A DNA stretch of 7,099 nt, taken from Collinsella sp. AF20-14LB (GTDB lineage Bacteria > Actinomycetota > Coriobacteriia > Coriobacteriales > Coriobacteriaceae). Shown piece after piece: positions 1 to 6,944 of this stretch; within the stretch, counting starts at the first letter, position 1; each line of letters begins with the position of its first letter. Location of the stretch: positions 1 to 7,099 of the forward strand of contig NZ_QRWD01000030.1 of assembly GCF_003459505.1 (NCBI RefSeq). The letters are read 5' to 3'. Position numbers and translations under genes: made by a program. The notes beneath the pieces are model-generated. The model saw nothing but the letters and a program-made list of their open reading frames with translations. It had not been told where the DNA came from and did no database searches.

Positions 1-5
1 TTCCG

Positions 6-42
6 CACGAACAGGAGGCCACTTAATGTGGCCTCCGTCGTG
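6..42 (-). terminator. Two-tier hairpin after the operon, possible terminator or repeat element
   Basis: An inverted repeat pairs GGAGGCCAC (14-22) with GTGGCCTCC (28-36), nine perfect base pairs around a five-base loop. An outer stem pairs CACGA (6-10) with TCGTG (38-42), separated from the inner one by a small 3/1 internal loop. It lies about 77 bases past the tsaD stop codon, where an operon terminator would be expected. No T-run follows it on the minus strand inside the window (the next bases read TGTTCGTGCGGAA) and none on the plus strand, so it is not a canonical intrinsic terminator. It could be an RNA-stabilising 3' end, a terminator needing other factors, or a copy of a dispersed intergenic element. 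The structure is seen directly; the role is inferred. Confidence 0.45.
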
Positions 43-63
43 AGCAGGACTGTCCGAGCAGGA
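42..63. repeat. Short direct repeat flanking a small palindrome
   Basis: GAGCAGGA occurs at 42-49 and again at 56-63, a 14-base period. Between and partly overlapping the copies is the palindrome GGAC-T-GTCC (47-55). A second related pair is CCGCACGA at 3-10 and 105-112, with the similarity extending to about 12 of 14 bases. These repeats surround the hairpin at 6-42 and fill much of the 118-base non-coding end of the window. No protein-coding explanation is seen. Such an arrangement could be a regulator site or part of an intergenic repeat, but short repeats can also arise by chance in GC-rich DNA. Confidence 0.35.
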
Positions 64-118
64 AAGTTCATATGTGGCCGCTGGCGCCCGGGCAGCGCCG
101 GGGACCGCACGAGCACGA

Positions 119-2503
119 CTACAGCGTCATGTTCGGATCGGCGTCGACGTCGAACGGCGAGATTTCTCCTCGGTCGAATTTACGGCGAGCGACCTCCGCG
201 ATCATGGCGGCGTTATCGGTGCATGCCGAGAGAGGCGGCACCGTTACGCGGATTCCCTGACGTCCAAGCTTCTTGATCATCATCTCGCGCAGATGCGGAT
301 TGGCCGAGACGCCGCCGCCAATGCAATACTCCTTGCACCCGGTGGCATGCAGGGCGTTCTTGGCCTTCTTGTACTGCACGTCAAAGACCGCCGCCTCAAA
401 CGAGGCCGCCAGGTCGGGCAGGTGAATCGTGCGCCCGGCCTTGGTCTCCTGCTCGATGTAGAGCGTCACCGCCGTCTTGAGACCCGAAAGCGAGAAGCGG
501 TAGTCTCCCCTGCTGTTAAGCGCACGGGGGAAATCGATCGCCTTGGGGTTGCCTGTCTCGGCCAGCTTGGAGATGATGGGGCCGCCGGGATAGCCCAGGC
601 CCAGGGCCTTTGCCACCTTGTCGAAAGCTTCGCCTACGGCGTCGTCCAGCGTTTCGCCAAGCACCTCGTAGTCGCCCCATGCCTTTACGTGCACGAGCAT
701 GGTGTGCCCGCCCGAGACAAGCGTAAAGATGAACGGCGGCTTGAGGTCGGGCTGCGCCAACAGGTTGGCAAACAGGTGACCCTCCAGATGATTGACACAC
801 ACGAGCGGTTTGCCGGCAGCATATGCAAAGCCCTTGGCAAAGGCGACGCCCACCACCAGGGCGCCCACCAGGCCTGGACCCTGCGTCACGCCCACGGCGG
901 CAAGCTCACTTGGCGCAATCGCTCCGCCCTCAAGGCCAAGCGATGCCGCGGCATCTTCAAGCGCCGCATCTACGACACTCACAATCACCTCAACGTGCTT
1001 GCGCGAGGCGATCTCGGGCACCACGCCGCCAAAGCGGGCATGAAAATCAATCTGCGTCGACACCTGGTTGGCCAGCATATTGCCATCTGCATCGATAATC
1101 GCCACGGCCGTCTCGTCGCAGGAGCTCTCGATGGCAAGCACCAGGCGACGGCGCTCGATTTCGGCACGTTCCTCAACGGTGCGATCGGGCGCGGCCAGCG
1201 GCCATACGCGCTGCTCTGCCGCCGTCGGCTCGGGCGAAGCATTGTCGACCGGAAGCACCAGGGGCAGCGGAGCCGTCATGACGATTGCGTCCTTGCCAGC
1301 ACCATAGTAGCCGCGGCGACGGCCAGCCTCGGTAAAACCCAGGGCGGCATAGAGTGCAATTGCGCCCTCGTTGCCGTCCTCAACCTCAAGCGAAGCCGTG
1401 GTGCAGCCGAGCATCTGCGCGTCATAGCTCACGTGCGACAGAAGCTTGCGGGCGATACCCTCACGGCGATGAGACGGATCGACGGCAACGTCCATAATCT
1501 GCACGTCCCCGTCCACGACCATGCCGCCGGCAAGACCCAGCAGACGGCCGTCGTCGTGCGCCACCCACCAACTACGCGGCGCAGCGACGTCCTTGCCCAG
1601 TTCAGACAGAAACATACCCGGCGTCCACGCCTCGTGTCCGGCACCTTCAAAGCAGGCAGCCTCTAGCGTGCTCGCGCCCTCGGCATCCGCCGCGCCCATG
1701 GGACGGAACTGCAGATGACGACCGGCGAGCTCATCGGCAACGCCCGTAATTTCGCTCTGCGCACTCTCGGCAAGACCAAGACGCTTGCGCTCGTTTTCCT
1801 CGGCATCCGAAAGGCGCGTGTAAATCGGCAGGACGCGAGCCGGATCGCCGTCACCCGCAGCGTGCGCGAGCAGCAAGCCCTCGCCCGAAGGCCACCACAG
1901 GTCGCGCTCCACGCAGCGGGCGGTCTCGTCCTCACCCAGCAGCTTGCCATAGCGCACGAGACCGTCACCGGTCAGCTGAACCTGGTCCCAGTCCGCTGCT
2001 TGGCGCCACTCATCGAGCGCCACGGCGGCCTTGACCACGTGTTCGCGCTCAAATTGACGCTCGGGGCCCTCATCGACCAGCATATACAGCGCCGGATATA
2101 CCTCACCGCGCATAGCGTCGGCCAAGATACCAAGCTTGCCGCGCACGCCAGCCTTCCACGCCGTCCAAGCGCAAGCGTCGAGCGTCGACACGCCCAGCAG
2201 CGGAACATTGGCACCACGCGCGAGGCCCTTGGCAGTGGAGATGCCGATGCGCACGCCCGTAAACGACCCCGGGCCGCGGCCGACCACGTAGCAACCAACA
2301 TCGCTGCGATCCAGGCCGGCCTGCTTCAGTACGCCATCAACAGTATTCACGAGCTCCACATTGGCATGGCGACGGCACATATGGTCGCCACTCACCAGCT
2401 TCGCCTCGCCCGTCTGCGCATCAATCCAGCTTACCGCGCAGGCAAGCATGTCAGTCGAAGTATCGAGCGCCACCACCGGCGCGTTGTCCCTATGCAAGCT
2501 CAT
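119..2503 (-). CDS. tsaD: TsaB-RimI-TsaD fusion: t6A tRNA threonylcarbamoyltransferase with N-acetyltransferase domain
   Basis: This 794-residue cytoplasmic protein joins three proteins usually encoded separately. Residues about 1-245 are TsaB, the TsaD-like partner that forms the complex (ALDTST near 12-17, GRGPGSFTGVRIG near 75-87). Residues about 262-412 are a GNAT acetyltransferase of the RimI type: acetyl-CoA loop RREGIA near 346-351, then NEGAIALYAALGF near 378-390 and a YY pair near 399. Residues about 453-794 are TsaD: AIESSCDETAVAI (457-469), metal-binding HLEGH (572-576), SGGHT (597-601), GGGVSAN (729-735) and CTDN (760-763). TsaD transfers the threonylcarbamoyl group from threonylcarbamoyl-AMP to A37 of ANN-decoding tRNAs; RimI acetylates protein N-termini, classically bS18. 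All three domains keep their signature motifs. I chose the ATG at 2503, 14 bases inside tsaE; an in-frame TTG at 2521 would add six residues that are not family-like. Upstream of the ATG only a weak AGGG is seen, which suggests coupling to tsaE. Confidence 0.93.
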   Translation of the reverse strand: MSLHRDNAPVVALDTSTDMLACAVSWIDAQTGEAKLVSGDHMCRRHANVELVNTVDGVLKQAGLDRSDVGCYVVGRGPGSFTGVRIGISTAKGLARGANVPLLGVSTLDACAWTAWKAGVRGKLGILADAMRGEVYPALYMLVDEGPERQFEREHVVKAAVALDEWRQAADWDQVQLTGDGLVRYGKLLGEDETARCVERDLWWPSGEGLLLAHAAGDGDPARVLPIYTRLSDAEENERKRLGLAESAQSEITGVADELAGRHLQFRPMGAADAEGASTLEAACFEGAGHEAWTPGMFLSELGKDVAAPRSWWVAHDDGRLLGLAGGMVVDGDVQIMDVAVDPSHRREGIARKLLSHVSYDAQMLGCTTASLEVEDGNEGAIALYAALGFTEAGRRRGYYGAGKDAIVMTAPLPLVLPVDNASPEPTAAEQRVWPLAAPDRTVEERAEIERRRLVLAIESSCDETAVAIIDADGNMLANQVSTQIDFHARFGGVVPEIASRKHVEVIVSVVDAALEDAAASLGLEGGAIAPSELAAVGVTQGPGLVGALVVGVAFAKGFAYAAGKPLVCVNHLEGHLFANLLAQPDLKPPFIFTLVSGGHTMLVHVKAWGDYEVLGETLDDAVGEAFDKVAKALGLGYPGGPIISKLAETGNPKAIDFPRALNSRGDYRFSLSGLKTAVTLYIEQETKAGRTIHLPDLAASFEAAVFDVQYKKAKNALHATGCKEYCIGGGVSANPHLREMMIKKLGRQGIRVTVPPLSACTDNAAMIAEVARRKFDRGEISPFDVDADPNMTL

Positions 2504-2996
2504 CTTGTACAGCCCTATCAATCAAATCGGAAAGCTCCGTCGCGCGCTCGCCGTGAGCCTCGAGCGTGATCGTTCGCACGTCGCTGTCGCTCTCATCACG
2601 CTTGAGCGTCACCGAAAGATACTCATCCGTCAGCTCGTCCTGGAATTGTTCGCCCCATTCCAGCAGGCAAGCACCCTCATAGCCCAGCACGTCAAAAATG
2701 CCCGTATCCTCGAGCTCGTAGGCATGCTCCAAGCGGTATAGATCAAAGTGAAACAGCGGAATACGACCTTGATCGTGAACGGCCATGAGCGCGAACGTAG
2801 GGCTCGTAACCATATGTCCATCGCCCAGCCCGCGCGAGACGCCCTTGGTAAAGTGAGTTTTGCCCACTCCCAGGCCACCGGTCAGGATGAGCACATCGCC
2901 ATCCTCAAGGCACGGTGCAATTAGCTCGCCAAAGTACTCCGTATCGGCAGCGCAAGTCGTTTTGTAAGTACCTACCCCCAGGCGCTCCAGGGACAT
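2490..2996 (-). CDS. tsaE: tRNA t6A biosynthesis ATPase TsaE
   Basis: TsaE is the small ATPase that binds the TsaB-TsaD complex and is needed for multi-turnover synthesis of t6A37 in bacterial tRNA. The 168-residue length is normal for the family. The P-loop is GGLGVGKT at 40-47. It is followed by SPTF at 65-68 (switch-like threonine), HFDLYRL at 83-89 (the conserved Asp is D85) and EWGE at 113-116, the usual family order. The start is well supported: AAGGAG at 3002-3007 lies five bases before the ATG. It follows the glycosylase gene by 12 bases, and its 3' end overlaps the start of the TsaB-RimI-TsaD gene by 14 bases. It thus sits directly next to the genes for its protein partners, as in other Actinobacteria. 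Nothing is missing from the sequence. Confidence 0.96.
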   Translation of the reverse strand: MSLERLGVGTYKTTCAADTEYFGELIAPCLEDGDVLILTGGLGVGKTHFTKGVSRGLGDGHMVTSPTFALMAVHDQGRIPLFHFDLYRLEHAYELEDTGIFDVLGYEGACLLEWGEQFQDELTDEYLSVTLKRDESDSDVRTITLEAHGERATELSDLIDRAVQDELA

Positions 2997-3008
2997 ATAT
3001 GCTCCTTA

Positions 3009-3629
3009 TTATTCCGAGGCGTCCTCTGGTGCGGGATGTCGCTCCAGATAGTCGCCCAGCATCTTAAAGTCTTCCTCCAGCAGCTCCTGCCACGCCGGAT
3101 TGCGTAGCGCTGCTGCCGGATGGAACGTGGGCATCACCACAAAGTGCCCCATCTGATGGAACCTGCCGCGCAGCTTGGTAATGCCGATCTCGGTCTTGAG
3201 CACAAAGTGCGTTGCGGGGTTGCCGAGCGTCACGATGATATCGGGCCAGATGCTTCGAATCTGCTCGCGCAAAAACGGTGAGCAAGCCAGCACTTCCTCG
3301 GGGCGCGGATTGCGGTTTCCCGGCGGGCGGCACTTAAGCACGTTGGCAATGTAGACGTCTTCGCGTTTGAGCCCCGCCAGCGACAAAATGCCGTTGAGGT
3401 CCTCGCCCGCCGCCCCCACAAAGGGCTCGCCCTGCAAATCCTCATTGCGGCCCGGCGCCTCGCCAATAAACATCACGCGAGCGCGGGGGTTTCCCACGCC
3501 AAACACGATATTGTGACGCGACTGGTAGAGCTGGCAGAGGTGACAATCGCCCAGAACGGCCTCAATTTCCTCGAGTGCGACCTCACGTGGTGCCTGATGG
3601 GTATGGCCGGGGATGTGCATGACGCCCAT
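3009..3629 (-). CDS. Family 4 uracil-DNA glycosylase (4Fe-4S)
   Basis: This enzyme removes uracil from DNA, starting base-excision repair of deaminated cytosine or misincorporated dUMP. The 206-residue protein has the family 4 (Thermus UDGa type) pattern. Four cysteines can ligate a 4Fe-4S cluster: C29 and C32 (CHLC), C100 (KCRPPGNRNP) and C116. Motif 1 is GEAPGRNEDLQGEPFVG starting at 56, with the family Glu at 57. Motif 2 is TFHPAAALRNP, with His170. The Cys and motif spacing is intact, so an active enzyme is expected. The start ATG at 3629 is preceded by AGGAG (3635-3639), which overlaps the alr stop codon. A second ATG three codons on has no better site. It ends with tandem TAA TAA. The gene sits eight bases after alr and twelve before tsaE, an unusual place for a repair gene. 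It could also be annotated as a phage SPO1 DNA polymerase-related protein, an older name for the same family. Confidence 0.94.
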   Translation of the reverse strand: MGVMHIPGHTHQAPREVALEEIEAVLGDCHLCQLYQSRHNIVFGVGNPRARVMFIGEAPGRNEDLQGEPFVGAAGEDLNGILSLAGLKREDVYIANVLKCRPPGNRNPRPEEVLACSPFLREQIRSIWPDIIVTLGNPATHFVLKTEIGITKLRGRFHQMGHFVVMPTFHPAAALRNPAWQELLEEDFKMLGDYLERHPAPEDASE

Positions 3630-3637
3630 AGCGGCTC

Positions 3638-4783
3638 CTACACGTAGACCTTGTCGAGACGCATGCCAAAGCCGCAGGCGACCTCGTAGTTAATCGTTCC
3701 GCGCAGTCGGGCCATCTCGTCCATAGTGATCTCGGCATCGCCATCGCGGCCGACAATGATCATCTCGTCACCATACTCGGCCTCGGGAATCTCGTGTGCC
3801 GGGTTGGACTGAATGGCGACCATAAACTGGTCCATGCAGATATTGCCAACCTGATGCACACGCTCGCCGCGATACAGCACATCCATACGATTGGAAAGCG
3901 TACGCGATAGGCCATCGGCATAACCGATCGGCAGCGTGCAGATCTGAACGCGCGTACGCGGTACGCGGTAGGTAAAACCGTAGCCCACGCCCTCACCCAT
4001 CGCAGGGTGTGCCACGCGCGTCACACGCGCATGGACGCTCATAACGGGATCAAGCTGCATCACGCGGCCACTCAGCTCGCACGGCTGCATGCCATACAAG
4101 CCAACGCCGGCGCGGATCATATCAAAATGCATCGAGGGGTCGAGCATCGAGGACGGCGTGTTGGCGCAGTGCACGATACCGCACTCAAAACCCGCATCCT
4201 TAATGGCCTGAACGGCCTCGGTAAAGCGCTGACACTGCAGCTTGTAGTCCCAGCCCGAAGGTTCATCGGCCGTGGCGAAGTGCGTAAATACGCCGTCGCA
4301 CTGAATACCGCGATGGAAATTTATACCGCGGACAAAGTCGAGCACCTGTGTGTAGTGTACGCCGATACGATTCATACCCGTCTCGATGGCGAGATGATAC
4401 TTGCCCACCTTGCCCGCCGCGACGGCACATTCGCCATACGCAAGAGCAAAGTCAGACGTATAGACCGAGGGCATGATATCAAACTCGAGCAACGTCGGAA
4501 TGGCCTCGATAGGCGGCTCGCTTAGGATGAGGATGGGTTTCGTAATCCCGCCCTGTCGGAGCTCAACGCCCTCGTTAACCGTCGCCACGGCAAACATGTC
4601 GGCACCGGCCGAATACATGATCTTGGCGCACTCAACAGCTCCATGACCATAAGCATCGGCCTTGACCACGCAGCACAGGCGCTGACGTGGATTCAACAAG
4701 TTCTTATAGGCCCTCGTGTTGCGACGGAGCGCCCCGCGGTCGATCTCGACCCAGGACCAGCGCGTCAAATCGGCTTTATTCAT
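3638..4783 (-). CDS. alr: Alanine racemase (PLP-dependent)
   Basis: Alr interconverts L- and D-alanine in the cytoplasm and supplies D-Ala for peptidoglycan. The 381-residue length is normal for a fold-III PLP racemase with a C-terminal beta domain. Visible features are the PLP lysine K41 in VVKADAYGHG, TGMNRIG at 135-141 with R139 (near the PLP phenolic oxygen in known structures), THFATADE at 167-174, HCANTPSS at 205-212 (phosphate loop), GYGFTY at 267-272 with the likely catalytic Tyr268, PIGYADG at 285-291, NICMDQ at 314-319 and INYE at 364-367. The residue that is a carbamylated lysine in the Geobacillus enzyme (LKMDTGM) is Ala132 here (LAIETGM). The ATG at 4783 is two bases after the nnr stop and has only weak Shine-Dalgarno matches, so it is probably translated by coupling. 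The other catalytic residues are present and the call is firm. Confidence 0.97.
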   Translation of the reverse strand: MNKADLTRWSWVEIDRGALRRNTRAYKNLLNPRQRLCCVVKADAYGHGAVECAKIMYSAGADMFAVATVNEGVELRQGGITKPILILSEPPIEAIPTLLEFDIMPSVYTSDFALAYGECAVAAGKVGKYHLAIETGMNRIGVHYTQVLDFVRGINFHRGIQCDGVFTHFATADEPSGWDYKLQCQRFTEAVQAIKDAGFECGIVHCANTPSSMLDPSMHFDMIRAGVGLYGMQPCELSGRVMQLDPVMSVHARVTRVAHPAMGEGVGYGFTYRVPRTRVQICTLPIGYADGLSRTLSNRMDVLYRGERVHQVGNICMDQFMVAIQSNPAHEIPEAEYGDEMIIVGRDGDAEITMDEMARLRGTINYEVACGFGMRLDKVYV

Positions 4784-4785
4784 GA

Positions 4786-6402
4786 TTAGTCATCCGACCC
4801 TTCGTCCATGATTCCCAGATCTTCGAGCGCATCCTTTGCCGCCAGCTCCATGGCAGGACCAATCAAGTCGATAAGATCGGTCGCGATAACGCTCTTCTCA
4901 CCATACTCCGTCGCCGCGGCAAAACCGGCGTAGCTGTGAAGTGCGACGGCGTACGAATACAGCAACTCCCAACGATCCATCTCGTCGCGCATGGTGGCAA
5001 GCGTGCCGGCCAAAATACCCGCGAGAACATCACCCGAACCGGCAGTTGCCAGAGAAGCCGGACCCGAGAGCGGCAACAGAACGCGCTCAACGCCACAGAT
5101 AGCCGTCGTCGGCCCCTTGGCAATGACCACCAGATTGTCGGAGCCTGCAGCCCAGACAACCTTCTGCGCGGCCGCAATCGCGGTACCAAGGTCGTTCACC
5201 TCGTCACCGGCAACCAGACGCGAAAGCTCACGATAGTGCGGCGTCATAACCAACGGCTGCTCGCGACGATACATCTCGGGGTTACTATCAATACCGTCAA
5301 TGGCAATCTTAGCAAGGCAGTTGAGTGCATCGGCATCCAAAATAAGCGGTACATCAAGCTCGAGCAAGCCCGAAACCACCTGCATAGCGCCGGCCGACGT
5401 CGTCATACCGGGACCGCACAGTACGCAGCTGTACTTCTTTGCAATCTCGCACACCGTCATGCGCGCAGCGGCGCCAAAGGAGCCGCGGGAATCAGACGGA
5501 ATAGCAAAGACGGGAATCGAAGGAAGTGCCATGCGAATAAGATTAGCGCAGGCGTCAGGAGCCGCGACCGCCACGTAACCAGCACCCGCGCGAGCTGCAG
5601 ACTTGGCCGCCATAATGGCAGCACCAGGATATTGCGCAGATCCGGCGACAATAAGCACAGAGCCACGGGAATACTTATCGATATTCGTAGGAAGTGGAGC
5701 AAAGTAATCAACTAAGTCACCGGGCTCGACAATCTCGGCGGCGTGGTCGACATCATCGATGACCTCGTCAAGACGGTCGTAAAGATTGCCGCAGATCAAA
5801 TCGCCAGCATACTCAGGGCCATCAGCGCTATACAGACCAATCTTGGGCGCAATCATCGTCACCGTATGCTCGGCACGAATGCAGTCGTCATCAACAACGC
5901 CCGTCTCGGCATTCAGGCCCGAGGGGACATCAATGGATACGACACAATCGGCGCATTCATTGACCGTAGGAATCCAGATGGAGAACGGCGCACGCAGATT
6001 CCCGTGGAAACCGGTACCAAAAATGGCATCGACAACAACATCGGCCTTATCGATCAAAACCTCGAGTTCGTCACGCGAGGGGCCGACGCAAACGTGCACA
6101 TCGCGGCCGGCAGTACGACGAGCAACATGACGTGCCAGAGCAGCAGGAATCTCATCCGGCTCAACCGGAGAAACGATATCGACGTCCACACCCTTATGGC
6201 TCAGAATATCGGCGGCAACCCAACCGTCGCCGCCATTATTACCAAAACCGACCAGAACGAGAACCCGATCGGGATTGAGCTTCAAGACCTCGTTGGCGGC
6301 AAACTCACCCGCTAGCTCCATAAGCTCGGCCTTCGAAGTCCCTTCGCGTTCGATGATATCCTCGAGACGAACGACTTCTTCGGTACTCAAAACCGGTTTC
6401 AT
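4786..6402 (-). CDS. nnr: Bifunctional NAD(P)HX epimerase / NAD(P)H-hydrate dehydratase
   Basis: This is a metabolite-repair enzyme for hydrated NADH and NADPH. The N-terminal YjeF_N domain (about 1-225) epimerises R- to S-NAD(P)HX. The C-terminal ribokinase-like domain (about 235-530) dehydrates the S form, usually using ADP in bacteria. In the first domain I see GFGNNGGDG (52-60), VVDAIFGTGFHG (123-134) and SIDVPSGL (156-163). In the second I see KYSRGSVLIVAGS (243-255), CGPGMTTSAG (329-338), LILDADALN (353-361), TPHYRE (387-392) and AGSGDVLAG (454-462), with Asp458 as the probable catalytic base. TPHYRE differs from the more common TPHPGE. The 538-residue length fits the two-domain form. 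The start codon directly abuts the acpS stop (TAGATG), with AGGAG at 6408-6412 five bases upstream of the ATG, so translation is probably coupled. Confidence 0.95.
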   Translation of the reverse strand: MKPVLSTEEVVRLEDIIEREGTSKAELMELAGEFAANEVLKLNPDRVLVLVGFGNNGGDGWVAADILSHKGVDVDIVSPVEPDEIPAALARHVARRTAGRDVHVCVGPSRDELEVLIDKADVVVDAIFGTGFHGNLRAPFSIWIPTVNECADCVVSIDVPSGLNAETGVVDDDCIRAEHTVTMIAPKIGLYSADGPEYAGDLICGNLYDRLDEVIDDVDHAAEIVEPGDLVDYFAPLPTNIDKYSRGSVLIVAGSAQYPGAAIMAAKSAARAGAGYVAVAAPDACANLIRMALPSIPVFAIPSDSRGSFGAAARMTVCEIAKKYSCVLCGPGMTTSAGAMQVVSGLLELDVPLILDADALNCLAKIAIDGIDSNPEMYRREQPLVMTPHYRELSRLVAGDEVNDLGTAIAAAQKVVWAAGSDNLVVIAKGPTTAICGVERVLLPLSGPASLATAGSGDVLAGILAGTLATMRDEMDRWELLYSYAVALHSYAGFAAATEYGEKSVIATDLIDLIGPAMELAAKDALEDLGIMDEGSDD

Positions 6403-6942
6403 CTATGCTCCTAGCGTATCTTGCGAAGCATCGCCCAGGTGCTCCGTCAATGCTGAATTCTGCAGCTGCTCAAGCTCATCTAAAACAGAGCGAGCCTCTT
6501 TAAATGTCTGCGCTACGCGTTTCTTGGTACACACCTTTTCCTCTTTTGGCTTAGGCCGAGCATCTTCGGTAATCGCGATGGCATTCGCAACGGCTAAGTC
6601 TCCTGTAAGCGTAATGGAAAGAGCGACCTCAACAACACCCAGCTCTTGAGCGATCTCGAGAGCACGGCCCGAAAGCAGCGCTTTCGGTTTGCCGAGTTTA
6701 TCACGCGTAACCGAAACATCCTTGCGACCAACGCCTTGACTAAAACCCGTGCCGAGAGCTTTAAGTACCGCCTCGCGCGAAGCAAAGCGGCTGGCATAGT
6801 GAGCAGCGGGGCGCGATGATGCATCACAATACGCACGCTCTTCTTCGGTAAACACACGCCGAGCAAACGACGGCGTCTTTTCAAGTATTGATTTCATACG
6901 GGAAATCTCGACGATATCAACGCCGATACCAGCTTCAGCCAT
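6403..6942 (-). CDS. acpS: Holo-[acyl-carrier-protein] synthase with C-terminal extension
   Basis: AcpS transfers 4'-phosphopantetheine from CoA to the serine of acyl carrier protein, using Mg2+, and so activates fatty-acid synthesis. Counting from the ATG at 6942 (179 residues), the core spans about 1-125. It contains GIGVDIVEI at 5-13 with metal-binding Asp9, RRVFTEEE near 28-35, RFASREAVLKALGTG at 52-66 with Glu57, and GKPKALL near 84-90. Usual family length is about 120-130 residues. Here some 54 residues follow: a Lys-rich stretch (RPKPKEEK) and a probably helical, Glu/Leu-rich tail with no recognised domain. An upstream ATG at 6954 overlaps the Shine-Dalgarno sequence itself, whereas the ATG at 6942 has GGAGG five bases away, so I chose 6942. 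It is the first gene of the operon, and its stop codon touches the nnr start. Confidence 0.93.
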   Translation of the reverse strand: MAEAGIGVDIVEISRMKSILEKTPSFARRVFTEEERAYCDASSRPAAHYASRFASREAVLKALGTGFSQGVGRKDVSVTRDKLGKPKALLSGRALEIAQELGVVEVALSITLTGDLAVANAIAITEDARPKPKEEKVCTKKRVAQTFKEARSVLDELEQLQNSALTEHLGDASQDTLGA

Positions 6943-6944
6943 GT

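Noticed and set aside
83..99. GGCGC/GCGCC inverted repeat just after the tsaD stop
   Set aside because: The stem is only five base pairs with a seven-base loop and no T-run, within very GC-rich sequence. It is too weak to call a terminator.
74..1666. A 530-codon open frame on the plus strand opposite TsaD and RimI
   Set aside because: It is fully antisense to a protein with clear domain motifs in the correct frame. Its translation is Arg/His/Ala-rich with no recognisable motif, and it has no ribosome-binding site. Long antisense frames are expected in GC-rich genes.
1715..2569. A 284-codon open frame on the plus strand opposite the TsaB region
   Set aside because: It is antisense to well-supported TsaB and tsaE coding sequence, its composition looks like a shadow frame, and no family is recognisable.
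4007..6315. Plus-strand open frames opposite alr (4007-4525) and nnr (4936-5715, 5743-6315)
   Set aside because: Each lies entirely within a real gene on the other strand. None has a recognisable domain or a convincing start region.
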